DNA from: JACZUI01 sp965216725
GTDB taxonomy: Bacteria > Actinomycetota > Acidimicrobiia > Spongiisociales > ZC4RG35
DNA: 64,000 nucleotides
Direction of reading: 5' to 3'
Assembly: GCA_965216725.1 (NCBI GenBank)
Contig: CBDCGI010000005.1
Coordinates: 1 to 64,000, forward strand
The position numbers and the translations under genes were made by a program. The notes beneath the pieces are model-generated. The model was not told where the DNA came from. It ran no database searches and saw only the letters and a program-made list of their open reading frames with translations. Below are positions 32,384-41,379 of the stretch, one piece after another. Every line of letters begins with the position of its first letter. The stretch's first letter is position 1.

Positions 32384-33160
32384 ATGGTGCTCGAAACCAT
32401 CGTCTGGGGGATCATCCAGGGGCTGACCGAGTTCCTGCCCGTGTCTTCGTCGGGCCACCTGGTGGTGATTCCGGCGTTCCTCGCGGAACTGGGGTTTGAC
32501 ATCTCGGCGCCGTCGCTGGCCGTTTCAGCGGTGCTCCATTTGGGGACTCTGCTCGCAGTCGTCTTCTACTACCGGCGGGATCTCGCCAAGGTTCTTCGGA
32601 TGCGGCACGACGCCGAAGGCCGGACGATCGCACTACTTGTCGGTGTCGGCACCGTCCCGGTGCTGGTCGGCCTACCACTCGAGGCCACTCTCGACAACTT
32701 TCAGGACACCGCTAGAAATGTGGGATGGGCCTTGATCGCGACAGGGTTGGTTCTGGTGGCGGGGCAAAGGCTCGCCGTAGGCACGCGGGCCCTGACCACG
32801 GGAAAGGTCCCCGATGCGATCGTCGTCGGGATCGCACAGGCCTTTGCGCTGATACCGGGTATCTCTCGATCGGGAGTGACGATTTCGGCCGGCAACGGTC
32901 GGAAGTTCGATCCATCCGAGGCGGCGCGTTTTGCCTTTCTGCTGGGCATTCCAGCCATAGCAGGGGCCGGAATCTCCCAGTTGCCGGACCTCTTCGAGGA
33001 AGGCGGGTCGGGCGGCGAGCTAACCGTAGGTCTTCTCGTCGCCGCTGTGACCGGGTATCTGGCGATCTCGCTTCTTCTCAACGCCATCCGGCGCGTCGGT
33101 CTTTACCCGTTTGCCGCGTACTGCCTTCTCATCGGGGGCCTCACGTTGGCATTCCTCTAG
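32384..33160 (+). CDS. uppP: Undecaprenyl-diphosphatase UppP/BacA
   Basis: Membrane phosphatase that recycles undecaprenyl pyrophosphate to the lipid carrier used in peptidoglycan synthesis; it also gives bacitracin tolerance. Both catalytic motifs are present: GLTEFLPVSSSGHLVV near the N-terminus and FALIPGISRSGVTI in the middle. Eight helices in 258 residues agree with the family. A start at ATG 32384 places the first motif at residue 12, as usual. Confidence 0.96.
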   Translation: MVLETIVWGIIQGLTEFLPVSSSGHLVVIPAFLAELGFDISAPSLAVSAVLHLGTLLAVVFYYRRDLAKVLRMRHDAEGRTIALLVGVGTVPVLVGLPLEATLDNFQDTARNVGWALIATGLVLVAGQRLAVGTRALTTGKVPDAIVVGIAQAFALIPGISRSGVTISAGNGRKFDPSEAARFAFLLGIPAIAGAGISQLPDLFEEGGSGGELTVGLLVAAVTGYLAISLLLNAIRRVGLYPFAAYCLLIGGLTLAFL

Positions 33161-33195
33161 GGGTCTAACCTCGGCTCACCTACCACGGAGATGAC

Positions 33196-33675
33196 ATGAC
33201 ACACCCCCTGCTCCAGGAGCAAATGGACAGGCGCGCCTACGTCCGCACATTGCTGGATCGGACGCCAGATCAGTACGCCGCCGTACGCGACCTGTGGAAG
33301 GCACATTCTCTGGCGGAGGACGCTCGAGACATCCCGGGTTTGATGGCCACTCTCACCGAGGACTGTGTGTACGAGCTACCGCAGTTCGGCCACAAATGGG
33401 AAGGGCATAGCGGTGCGACACGCTTCTACACGGAGCTTCTGACCGCGTTCCCTGATATCGACTTCGCCCTGACCAACATCATCGTCGGGCCCCAAGGGGT
33501 ATGCGAAGAGGCAGTCACCTGGGGTACGCATCGAGGGGCCTGGCTCGGGGCCGAGCCCAGCGGACAACAGGTGGTATGGCGCAACGTCATCTTCTTCCCG
33601 TGGGATCCCGACGAGCGGCTCTTCACCGGTGAGAGGGTGTACTCATACTTCCCCGACGGTGAGATCGCCGGTTGA
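33196..33675 (+). CDS. SnoaL-like/NTF2-fold protein
   Basis: A 159-aa protein of the SnoaL-like superfamily. Visible parts are the helix DLWKAHSLAEDARDIPGLMA, TEDCVYELPQFGHKWEGHSG, FYTELLTAFPDIDFALTNI and the final sheet VVWRNVIFFPWD with ERVYSYFPDGEI. It is unrelated in detail to the SnoaL protein in cassette 1. Related proteins act as ester cyclases or isomerases, or have no known role. It is the last gene before the 71-bp tandem repeats. Confidence 0.75.
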   Translation: MTHPLLQEQMDRRAYVRTLLDRTPDQYAAVRDLWKAHSLAEDARDIPGLMATLTEDCVYELPQFGHKWEGHSGATRFYTELLTAFPDIDFALTNIIVGPQGVCEEAVTWGTHRGAWLGAEPSGQQVVWRNVIFFPWDPDERLFTGERVYSYFPDGEIAG

Positions 33676-33765
33676 CCCAGTCGGGCCGCAGCATCCGCGG
33701 CACGGTGCTTTCATCGAGGTTCGCTTGTGTCGAGCCGCTTTTCGTTGAGCCCGCTTTTTGTCGAA

Positions 33766-33950
33766 CCTGCACCAGAACGCGCCATACGCGGCTCAATGCA
33801 CGGTCGACAAAACGGATCCCACCCTCACTCCACGAGCCTGCACCAGAACGCGCCATACGCGGCTCAATGCCGGGTCGACAAAACGGATCCCACCCTCACT
33901 CCACGAGCCTGCACCAGAACGCGCCATACGCGGCTCAATGCCGGGTCGAG
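33766..33950. repeat. 71-bp tandem repeat, 2.6 copies
   Basis: Direct repeat with unit length 71 bp starting at 33766, 33837 and 33908 (CCTGCACCAGAACGCGCCAT at each start). Copies 2 and 3 are identical where they overlap; copy 1 differs at one or two positions. The unit contains CGCGCCATACGCG, a short inverted repeat. It lies in the 319-bp gap between the convergent SnoaL-like gene and dapB. It is too regular to be chance, and too long and contiguous for CRISPR. Confidence 0.85.
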
Positions 33951-33994
33951 GAACCATGCTGGCTCGATGGCAACCCGAGGCGAGAGTCGTCGAA

Positions 33995-34741
33995 TCAGAT
34001 GACGGCGTCGAGACCGACATGGACACCTCGACCCAGTCGGCCCACACCCCGGATTGCCGCCAACGCGCCTCCCACAAACGACTGGTAGCTGGTGGAAAGG
34101 TGCTCGAGCGTGAGGACCTCTCCCCCATTCGACAACACAACTTCCTGTTGAGCGATGACGCCCGGCAACCGAAGCGAATGCACCGACACCCCTTCCACGT
34201 CGGCACCCAGTGCACCATTGACCAACTCCTCCGACCGCCGAATCGAGGAGCCGCCTGCCTGCGCAATACGGGCCGCGGTGGCAAGAGCCGTTCCCGAAGG
34301 TGCATCGGGTTTGGATGCACCGTGACGCTCTACCACTTCGACCGCCTCGAAATGAGCGGACGCCTCTCCGGCGAAACGCATCATCAGCACCGCTCCGATG
34401 GAGAAGTTGGGGACGACCAGGCAAGGCCGATCTGAATTCCATTGCGATTCGAGCAGGCCAAGACGCTCCGTGGTGAATCCGGACGTGCCCACAACGGCCG
34501 CCACACCCAGCTCACACCAGGCATCGAGGTTGTCGAGGACGACATCAGGGTGCGCGGTCTCCAACACCACATCAGCCTCCACGACGTCGAAGGTTGCGGC
34601 GACGGCGACACCAGCGATCACCTCTCCAGCGCGGTTGGGGTTGTAGAGAGCTGCCAACTCGATGTCGTCGGCGGCGGCGATCGCCTCGATTATCGGAGTT
34701 GCCAGCCGTCCGCCGGCACCCGAAACCGCAACCCGGGTCAA
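33995..34741 (-). CDS. dapB: 4-hydroxy-tetrahydrodipicolinate reductase
   Basis: Reduces hydroxy-tetrahydrodipicolinate with NAD(P)H in lysine and diaminopimelate synthesis. The Rossmann start VAVSGAGGRLATPIIEAI, the region VVGTSGFTTERL, and the catalytic VERHGASKPDAPSGTAL are recognisable; the catalytic His and the Lys three to four residues before DAPSGT are kept. It begins with TTG at 34741, overlapping the stop of the aminotransferase gene as TTGA, so it is translationally coupled. Length of 248 aa is normal. Confidence 0.88.
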   Translation of the reverse strand: MTRVAVSGAGGRLATPIIEAIAAADDIELAALYNPNRAGEVIAGVAVAATFDVVEADVVLETAHPDVVLDNLDAWCELGVAAVVGTSGFTTERLGLLESQWNSDRPCLVVPNFSIGAVLMMRFAGEASAHFEAVEVVERHGASKPDAPSGTALATAARIAQAGGSSIRRSEELVNGALGADVEGVSVHSLRLPGVIAQQEVVLSNGGEVLTLEHLSTSYQSFVGGALAAIRGVGRLGRGVHVGLDAVI

Positions 34742-36051
34742 GCCAACGCCTCGTTCAGAGACTCTTCGAATACCTGCAGCGTCTTGGCAACATCCTCGTC
34801 GGTGTGAGCGGCGCAGATGAACCAGGTCTCGAGCGCATCCGGACACGGCATCACACCCTTCCTGATCATTCGCATGCAGACGTCCTCGTAAAGGTCACCG
34901 TTGTGTCGGGCGGTGTCGCGGAACTCGGTCATGACCCCTTCACCGATGAACACCGAGAACATCGAAGGATGGCCGGTGATGCTGGATGTCACCCCGCGAT
35001 CGGCCAGGACCCCAGCCAACCCTTCCATCAGAGCGACACCGACGGAGTTGATCCGCTCGTGAGGCTCGCCGGTCGACAGCCGGTCGATCGTCGCCGCAGC
35101 GGCCGCCGTCGACGTGCCGTTGCCCGAGTAGGTCCCCGCCTGCCCGATTCCGCCTTCGAGCCACCCTTGTGCGGCGGATCCTCGCATCGCAATTGCCGCG
35201 ACCGGGTAGCCGTTACCCATCGACTTCGCATAGGTGCCGATGTCCGGAGTCACCCCAAAGACCTCTTTGGCTCCTCCCACGGCGGTCCGGAATCCGGTCT
35301 TGACCTCGTCGAAGATCAACAGCGCCTCATACTCGTCGCAGAGCTGGCGCAGCCCCTCGAGGAAACCTGGGATCGGCATGATGCCGAACGTATTTCCGAG
35401 GATCGGCTCAACGATCACCGCGGCGATCCTGTCGCCCTCGTTACGGAACAGTTTCTCCACGATGTCGAGGTCGTTGTAAGGCAAGGTCCGGATGTAAGTC
35501 CTGATCGTTTCGGGTATGCCCTTGCTGGTCGGTGCCGGAGTTGGCTCTTCTCGGTCCCCCAGGGCCTCCACTTTCGAGCTGGCGGTGGAGAACATGACGT
35601 AGTCGTGCACCCCGTGGTACTGGCCTTCGAACTTGAGCACCACGTCACGTCCAGTCAGGCCTCGCGCCAGACGGATGGAATGCATCGTGGCCTCGGTGCC
35701 GGTGTTGGTGAACCGCATCGTCTCGGCCCAGCCCAGTGCGCCGATGACTTTCTCCGCCGCCTCCACCTCGCGGCGCTGGGTCATCGCAAAGCTGGTTGCT
35801 CCGTCTCTCGCCGCCTCCGCCACCGCATCGGCGACAGCTTCATCGCCGTGACCGAGAATCACAGGGCCGAACCCAAGCTGGTAGTCGATATAGCGTTTCC
35901 CGTCCATATCGATGAGGTGGCCGCCCTCTCCGCGATCTATGACGATCGTGTCCTCGTCACCCCAATATCGGAACTGGCTAGACACCCCGTTGACCAGGGA
36001 GCCTTTCGCCCGCTGAAACCATTGGCTTGTCTGCTGGCCCTGCAGGCCCAT
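34738..36051 (-). CDS. Class III aminotransferase, HemL-like
   Basis: PLP enzyme of 437 aa with the layout of glutamate-1-semialdehyde 2,1-aminomutase: LVNGVSSQFRYWGDEDTIVI, GDEAVADAVAEAARDGATSF, MRFTNTGTEATMHSIRLARG, LLIFDEVKTGFR and the PLP-lysine in YAKSMGNGYPVAAIA. True HemL proteins carry closely similar motifs; here several substitutions and the coupling to dapB rather than heme genes suggest a related amino-acid aminotransferase or aminomutase. The substrate is unknown. Confidence 0.85.
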   Translation of the reverse strand: MGLQGQQTSQWFQRAKGSLVNGVSSQFRYWGDEDTIVIDRGEGGHLIDMDGKRYIDYQLGFGPVILGHGDEAVADAVAEAARDGATSFAMTQRREVEAAEKVIGALGWAETMRFTNTGTEATMHSIRLARGLTGRDVVLKFEGQYHGVHDYVMFSTASSKVEALGDREEPTPAPTSKGIPETIRTYIRTLPYNDLDIVEKLFRNEGDRIAAVIVEPILGNTFGIMPIPGFLEGLRQLCDEYEALLIFDEVKTGFRTAVGGAKEVFGVTPDIGTYAKSMGNGYPVAAIAMRGSAAQGWLEGGIGQAGTYSGNGTSTAAAAATIDRLSTGEPHERINSVGVALMEGLAGVLADRGVTSSITGHPSMFSVFIGEGVMTEFRDTARHNGDLYEDVCMRMIRKGVMPCPDALETWFICAAHTDEDVAKTLQVFEESLNEALA

Positions 36052-36087
36052 GAAACACGCTCCTGAAGTCGGATCGAGCGGCGAACG

Positions 36088-37533
36088 CTAGCCCGTGCGG
36101 AACGGCTGGGTAAGGAGCTGGTCAACCGGGGCGAAGTCATCCCGCAGCGGCCTCGCATTGTCGATGAAGACGGCGAGACGCCGTCCCGTGAACCCGTTCT
36201 CCGAGCCACCTCTGGCGCGGATGCGAGCTTCGATGTCCTCCACCGCGATGGGCCGATCGGACCCGACGACCACGAAGTTCCCGCCTGTTGTGCCCTGCAG
36301 ATAGCTGGGAGGACCAAAAACGGCTACCTCATCGAACACCGCCTGCATCGCCGCCAGCTCGGCTCGCACGAAACCCAGCGGGGGGTAGTCGATGATGTTT
36401 GCCACATAGATGCCACCGTCTGCGAGCCGGGACTGGATGGTCTCGATGAACTCGGTGGTGGTGAGATGCCAGGGAACGCTGAAGCCACTGAATGCGTCAC
36501 CCACTATCAGGTCGAGCGAACTTGGCGCCAAATCGGCAAGTGAGTTGCGGGCGTCGTCTACGACGACGGCATCGGATTGCTCGAATCCGAGCTCGGAGAC
36601 TCCGATGTCCACCAGCTTCGAGTCGATCTCCAAGATCGTGTTTTTCGTCCCGGGACGGGTGGCGGTGAGGAAGGTCGGGTAGGTGAACCCGCCGCCACCG
36701 ATGTGGGCAACCTGAAGGGGCCCTTCGGGGAGCTGCGTGGATACCACATCGTCCAGCGCCCGCAGATATCGGAACTCGAGGTGAGTGGGATCGGCGAGGT
36801 CGACGTAGCTGTTCCGCACCGTATCGAGGACCAGGGTCCGCCCCGAGGACCTGTCGTCATCGGCCACAACCAGCGCACAGTGATAGGTGGTTTCGAACTG
36901 ACAGGGTGGCTCGCCCAAGAAGAGGAAGGCTCCGAGGAGAGCAAGGACGGCAAGTGACCAGCTCCAACTGGCGCCGGTGAGAATCACTCCGGTGACCGTG
37001 ATGGCTGCGCCCAAGAGATACACGATGGGCCTGGTCGGGAAAGCGGCAATGAGGAAGTAGCCGGTGAGGAAAGTGCCCAGGATGGCGCCGGCAGTGCCTA
37101 TGGCAGAAAACGAGCCGACAACCGTCCCCGTCTCGTCCAGTGACGCCAATCTGATCTTGACCACCACGGGGGCCACCGCCGACAGAATCGCTGCGGGCAG
37201 GAAGAACCCGAGTGCCGTGATGAGGACGATCTGGATGGGTGCTGGCGAGAATTCGGGCCCTACCAGGTCGACGATGATGGGTGCCGCGACGGCGGCGAGC
37301 CCACCGAAAACCAGCAAAGGACCGGGAAGACGGTTGGGATCGCTCCGGTCGGCGAGCCGGCCGCCTATCCATGCCCCGGTTGAGATCCCGGCGAGGATGA
37401 CACCGATGATCCCGGTGAACACCTCCAAGCTCACCCCCAGATATGGAGCGAGGATCCGGCCGGCGAGGATTTCGAGGACCAGCACGGCTGCAGACGTCGA
37501 GAACACGAGGACCCTTGCCAGCCGCTGAGACAT
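36088..37533 (-). CDS. Spermidine synthase-like fused membrane protein
   Basis: A 481-aa protein. Residues 5-215 make about seven membrane helices with VLVLEILAGRILAPYLGVSLE and STGAWIGGRLADRSD, as in fused membrane/spermidine synthase-like proteins. Residues 230-460 form a methyltransferase-like Rossmann domain with VAHIGGGGFTYPTFL and LDLIVGDAFSGFSVPWHLTT, lacking some substrate-binding residues of true spermidine synthases. Whether it makes a polyamine is uncertain, but it stands close to polyamine genes. It lies 37 bp upstream of the aminotransferase gene. Confidence 0.82.
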   Translation of the reverse strand: MSQRLARVLVFSTSAAVLVLEILAGRILAPYLGVSLEVFTGIIGVILAGISTGAWIGGRLADRSDPNRLPGPLLVFGGLAAVAAPIIVDLVGPEFSPAPIQIVLITALGFFLPAAILSAVAPVVVKIRLASLDETGTVVGSFSAIGTAGAILGTFLTGYFLIAAFPTRPIVYLLGAAITVTGVILTGASWSWSLAVLALLGAFLFLGEPPCQFETTYHCALVVADDDRSSGRTLVLDTVRNSYVDLADPTHLEFRYLRALDDVVSTQLPEGPLQVAHIGGGGFTYPTFLTATRPGTKNTILEIDSKLVDIGVSELGFEQSDAVVVDDARNSLADLAPSSLDLIVGDAFSGFSVPWHLTTTEFIETIQSRLADGGIYVANIIDYPPLGFVRAELAAMQAVFDEVAVFGPPSYLQGTTGGNFVVVGSDRPIAVEDIEARIRARGGSENGFTGRRLAVFIDNARPLRDDFAPVDQLLTQPFRTG

Positions 37534-37567
37534 GACCGCATGCTATGGCCCTGTGTAACTTTGCAGG

Positions 37568-39004
37568 ATGGCTCAAGATCTGAAGATCCTCATCGGCGGA
37601 GAATGGACCGAAGGCACCGGAGAAGAGTTCTACGAGATCTCCTCGCCCGCCACCGGCGAACACATCTACAACGTGCCCAAAGCCTCTCCTGCCGACATCG
37701 ACCGGGCAGTCAAAGCCGCACACGAGGCGGCTGACGAGATGCGTCACTGGACGGCGTTCGAGAGGGCGGAGATGTGTCTTCGCGTCTACGACCTCTGGCA
37801 AGAGCGCATAGAGGATGTGGCTCGAATCCTCACTCTCGAGCAGGGCAAGCCTCTCCAAGAGGAGTCGATCGACGACATCGCCGAGTCCGGGGACTACTTC
37901 CAGATCGCCGCCGAAGATGTGAAGCGACTCGCAGGAGAGGTCATCCCGACGACCGAAAGGAACCGTCGGATGTTCACGGTGCACCGGCCGGTGGGAGTCT
38001 GGGCGGCGATCACGCCGTGGAACTTCCCTGTGATGATTCCCATGGAGTACGTAGGGCCCGGCCTGGCGACAGGCAACGCCTTGATCGTCAAGCCCCCGGA
38101 GTTCACGTGTTGGGCGCTGCTCGAAATGGCTGAGGTCTTTGGCGAGGCGGGTGTCCCCAAAGGGGCGATTTCCATCATCCCGGGTGCCGGCGAAATAGGG
38201 GAACTACTGGTCACCCACGACGGCGTGGACGCCGTGGGGTTCACCGGGTCGTCTGCAACGGGCAAGAAGATCGTCGCCGCGATGGGACTCAAACGCTCGA
38301 TCATGGAAATGTCGGGAAACGGGCCGACGGTGGTCACCTCCGATGCCGACGTGAAGAAGGCGGCGGAAGCCGCGGTTTATGGGGCCTACTACAACGCAGG
38401 CCAGGTCTGTGTCGCCACGGAGCGGCTCATAGTGGTCGACGAGGTGCACGACGAGTTCGTCGAGGCGTCCATCAAGGCCGCCGATGTCGTCAAGCTAGGT
38501 GACCCGTTCTCGGAGGCAACCAACATGGGCCCTCTCAACAACGAGCCGACAGCGGCGAAAATGGACGAGCACATTGCGGACGCCGTGGCCAAGGGAGCCG
38601 AGCTCGTGATGGGCGGGGCCAGGGCCAAGGGGTTCCCGACCGACCTCTACTACGAGTTCACCATCCTCGACAGGGTGCCCGAGCACTCGTTGGTCTCCCA
38701 GCAGGAATCGTTCGGCCCGGTGCTGCCCATTCTCACCGCTAAAGACGACGAAGACGCAGTGGGAGTCGCCAACCGGACCCATCTAGGCCTTCAGGCTGCG
38801 GTCTTCACCAACGACCTCACCAAAGCGTTCTGGTACGCGGATCGGATTCGCTCTGGGACCGTGATCGTCAATGACTCCACCGACACCTGGGAGACGTTCC
38901 AGCCCTTCGGCGGAGCAGCCGGCACCGACACGGGATGGGGACGGCAGCGAATCGAAGAGTTCACCGATCTCCAAACCGTGGTGTTCACGCTGCGCGACGA
39001 GTAG
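37568..39004 (+). CDS. NAD(P)-dependent aldehyde dehydrogenase
   Basis: A 478-aa cytoplasmic dehydrogenase oxidising an aldehyde to the acid. Cofactor motif ITPWNFPVMIPMEY, VGFTGSSATGKKI, catalytic Glu in MEMSGNGPTVV, catalytic Cys in NAGQVCVATERLIV and C-terminal FGGAAGTDTGWGR are present. The family includes aminobutyraldehyde and succinate-semialdehyde dehydrogenases, so with the polyamine genes to the right a role in putrescine breakdown is reasonable but unproven. It ends before a bidirectional hairpin terminator. Confidence 0.93.
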   Translation: MAQDLKILIGGEWTEGTGEEFYEISSPATGEHIYNVPKASPADIDRAVKAAHEAADEMRHWTAFERAEMCLRVYDLWQERIEDVARILTLEQGKPLQEESIDDIAESGDYFQIAAEDVKRLAGEVIPTTERNRRMFTVHRPVGVWAAITPWNFPVMIPMEYVGPGLATGNALIVKPPEFTCWALLEMAEVFGEAGVPKGAISIIPGAGEIGELLVTHDGVDAVGFTGSSATGKKIVAAMGLKRSIMEMSGNGPTVVTSDADVKKAAEAAVYGAYYNAGQVCVATERLIVVDEVHDEFVEASIKAADVVKLGDPFSEATNMGPLNNEPTAAKMDEHIADAVAKGAELVMGGARAKGFPTDLYYEFTILDRVPEHSLVSQQESFGPVLPILTAKDDEDAVGVANRTHLGLQAAVFTNDLTKAFWYADRIRSGTVIVNDSTDTWETFQPFGGAAGTDTGWGRQRIEEFTDLQTVVFTLRDE

Positions 39005-39026
39005 CCGGGGCCAATGACGAGTGCAT

Positions 39027-39049
39027 CAGGCCACCTGATAGGTGGCCTG
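39027..39049. terminator. Bidirectional hairpin terminator
   Basis: Perfect 10-bp stem CAGGCCACCT/AGGTGGCCTG with a 3-nt loop in the 62-bp gap between convergent genes. No long T-run follows on either strand. Confidence 0.7.
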
Positions 39050-39066
39050 ACACACACGAACGGTTG

Positions 39067-39750
39067 CTAGAAGCTGGGCCCTCCGCCTCCTGACGAAGAG
39101 CCTCCATCGTCTGGGCTGCCGTATCTGGCCCACCACTTCTTGCCGGCATCGATGCCACCGATCCCGAACGCGATCGCGCCAGCGATCGCCACTGCGGTGA
39201 CCAGGATCTTCACGATGTCCTCGGCGAAGTTGATATCGAGCATGTCGAGAGCGAAGAGCACTCCAAACAGAACGACGCCGATGTTGACCAGCGATCCGAG
39301 CCAGCCGACGTTCTGGCGTTCAGCGAACGGCTGAACGAGCCCAGCCGCCCATCTTCCGGCGGCGGCAGAAATGATCACAATGATCGCCGCCAGCAATAGC
39401 AGGGGTATCCAGGCCAGCAGTCGCTCCAGGAGATCCTCGATAGTGTCCATCCGCAGTATGCGGGTGACAATGAGGAGCAGGGCGACGAGCAGGTAGGCAT
39501 AGATGATCGTGGCCGCCACCGAGGCGGGGGTCTGGCCCGTTCCCTCAACTGCCCGGGAGATCCCTGACGTGCTCCAAACGTTCTCCATGGCGGGGGATCC
39601 CAGCAGTCTCTCGGTCAGCCTCCTCAGCCACCGGATCACCCAACGACCAATGATGAGCACGAGTAATGCGGCGATGATCAGAATTCCCCATTCGACGATC
39701 GCCTCGCCTAACTCCTCCGCTCGTTCAACAAACCGGTCCCAAAATGACAT
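39067..39750 (-). CDS. Mechanosensitive-channel TM-helix protein
   Basis: A 227-aa membrane protein with four to five helices: WGILIIAALLVLIIGRWVIRWLRRL, a second cluster around AATIIYAYLLVALLLIVTRIL, and amphipathic helices AIAFGIGGIDAGKKWW near the C-terminus, which match the MS-channel TM repeat rather than a full MscS with its beta domain. The C-terminal tail is Gly/Ser-rich. The ATG at 39750 has GAAGGAGACCT directly upstream. Small relatives are thought to conduct ions or form membrane scaffolds. Confidence 0.75.
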   Translation of the reverse strand: MSFWDRFVERAEELGEAIVEWGILIIAALLVLIIGRWVIRWLRRLTERLLGSPAMENVWSTSGISRAVEGTGQTPASVAATIIYAYLLVALLLIVTRILRMDTIEDLLERLLAWIPLLLLAAIIVIISAAAGRWAAGLVQPFAERQNVGWLGSLVNIGVVLFGVLFALDMLDINFAEDIVKILVTAVAIAGAIAFGIGGIDAGKKWWARYGSPDDGGSSSGGGGPSF

Positions 39751-39831
39751 AGGTCTCCTTCCTGTGGGCACCGGCGCCGAACCTACGCGAGTGGAAATGC
39801 CGGATGCAGGACAGGAGCAGGGAGCCGTCGG

Positions 39832-40053
39832 CTATTCGGTCATGGTCGCCGCCATGCCGGCGAAGCCACCTCCAAAGGCACCAAGCAACACTCCGGGGAG
39901 GATGGCAGTGGCGAAAGAATCGGCGAGGTCGTTGTCGGTGAAAAGCCAGATCGCCGCAGTAATCGCCACGATGACGACCGGCAGCCCGATCAATACTCCT
40001 TTGATGATCGCCTGGCCCATGATGGCCGCTGGTGTCCGTTCCACTTCCGCCAT
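39832..40053 (-). CDS. Small membrane protein, unrecognised
   Basis: A 73-aa protein with two helices (GVLIGLPVVIVAITAAIWLF and a Gly-rich ATAILPGVLLGAFGGGFAGMA) and short polar ends. No family is evident. It lies between the mechanosensitive-like gene and the MFS gene on the same strand, 18 bp after the MFS stop. Confidence 0.65.
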   Translation of the reverse strand: MAEVERTPAAIMGQAIIKGVLIGLPVVIVAITAAIWLFTDNDLADSFATAILPGVLLGAFGGGFAGMAATMTE

Positions 40054-40071
40054 GAGACGATTGTGCCAGAT

Positions 40072-41358
40072 TCAGTCCGAGCCGGTTGGCCAAGGATCGG
40101 AAACGACGTCCGCAGGCAAGTCGAGCCTCTTCACCCCGATGATGAAGGGGAGTCGCAACACATAGAGGGCTCCCGCCACGACATAACCGGTGCCGAGCGA
40201 GTGCACGTCCGCGACCCGTCCCAGCGCAGGTTGTGTGACCACTCCGCCGGCGCTCCCCATCAGGGAGTTGAAGGAGAGGACGGTGGCCCGCTGGGCGGAC
40301 GGAATCACCTCGTTCATGTACGCCTGCTGCATAGGCCCGCTCACCGCCCAGACCAGCGCAGTGATCGCCAACAGCGCAATTGCCGTCCAGAAGCCCAGAG
40401 GCCGTGGCAGACCCTCGGCTAGCCCGACCATCACCAGCGCCAACGCACCGACGATTATCTCGACGATTATCAGGGAGGTACGTGACCGGAACACCCGGCG
40501 CACCGTGTTAACCGAGCTGCCGCCGGCGATCTGGGCAACCGCGAACAACGCGGCCGCAATGCCCGACAGATAGATGGCGTCCGGGTCACCGAATAGCTCG
40601 AGGAGATATGGCTGGAACGCGTAGAACACCCAGATCCCGACACCCGCCGCGAAAGGAGCCCCGAGCATGAACAAGCGGATGGGCGGGTTCCCAATTCCGT
40701 GGGTCAAGGAACCGCGCACGATCGACCGCATTTCGCCCGAGATCGAACGGCTCTTGCGAGGCTCAAAACCAAGGTCGTGCATCCAGAGGAAAGCCGACCA
40801 GATCACGGCAACCAAGAGCACCGATCTGGCCAGATAGGGAATGCCGAGACTCACGGTTCCGAGGACGCCTCCGAGGATGGTGCCGACAAGTGTGGCGAGC
40901 CCGGTCGCCGCCTGGCCACGCCCAAACACCCCCTCCAAGGACCCTTCGAATCCGGTGGCGTCGAGCGCGTCGACGAGCCAGGCCTCAGTCGCACCGGAGA
41001 AGAAGGTGAATCCCAGGCCGATCAGCGCGGAGACGAGGATCCACCAGATGATTCCCGCCGACCACACCCAGAGCAGGAGGTAGGCGAGCGTTGCGACCAG
41101 CAAGGTTGCCGCTCCGAGAATGAAAGACGCCCTGCGGCCCCGTGCATCAGCCACTACTCCGGTGGGGACCTCGAACACCACCATTCCAGCCGTGAAGGCT
41201 GCGTTGGCGACAAAAGCCTCGGTGATCGAAAGCCCGGCGTCCAGAAGGAACAGGGTGTTGACGCCCCAGATGAGAGAGGCTGCCAGAGTCTGGAGAAGGA
41301 CCAGTGTGAGATAGGTTCGTTGGATTCGCTCGGGAGTGTCTCGGGGTCCGGGTTCCAA
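40072..41358 (-). CDS. Major facilitator superfamily transporter
   Basis: A 428-aa permease with twelve predicted helices. The first-half signature EVPTGVVADARGRRASFILG is the MFS loop 2-3 motif, repeated in weaker form in the second half (GSSVNTVRRVFRSRTSLIIVE). No binding-site residues point to a substrate; drug/H+ antiport or sugar transport are both possible. Divergent from the agmatinase gene with only 21 bp between starts, so promoters overlap. Confidence 0.88.
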   Translation of the reverse strand: MEPGPRDTPERIQRTYLTLVLLQTLAASLIWGVNTLFLLDAGLSITEAFVANAAFTAGMVVFEVPTGVVADARGRRASFILGAATLLVATLAYLLLWVWSAGIIWWILVSALIGLGFTFFSGATEAWLVDALDATGFEGSLEGVFGRGQAATGLATLVGTILGGVLGTVSLGIPYLARSVLLVAVIWSAFLWMHDLGFEPRKSRSISGEMRSIVRGSLTHGIGNPPIRLFMLGAPFAAGVGIWVFYAFQPYLLELFGDPDAIYLSGIAAALFAVAQIAGGSSVNTVRRVFRSRTSLIIVEIIVGALALVMVGLAEGLPRPLGFWTAIALLAITALVWAVSGPMQQAYMNEVIPSAQRATVLSFNSLMGSAGGVVTQPALGRVADVHSLGTGYVVAGALYVLRLPFIIGVKRLDLPADVVSDPWPTGSD

Positions 41359-41379
41359 GTCGGTTAGCGTACCGCCGGG

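Noticed and set aside
33766..33950. CRISPR array
   Set aside because: The 71-bp units are contiguous with no variable spacers, and no cas gene is nearby.
34738..36051. True hemL (glutamate-1-semialdehyde aminomutase)
   Set aside because: Motifs are close, but the gene is coupled to dapB and no heme gene is near; I keep the wider class III aminotransferase call.
34594..36066. 490-aa frame on the plus strand
   Set aside because: Mirror frame of dapB and the aminotransferase, Arg/His-rich with no domain.
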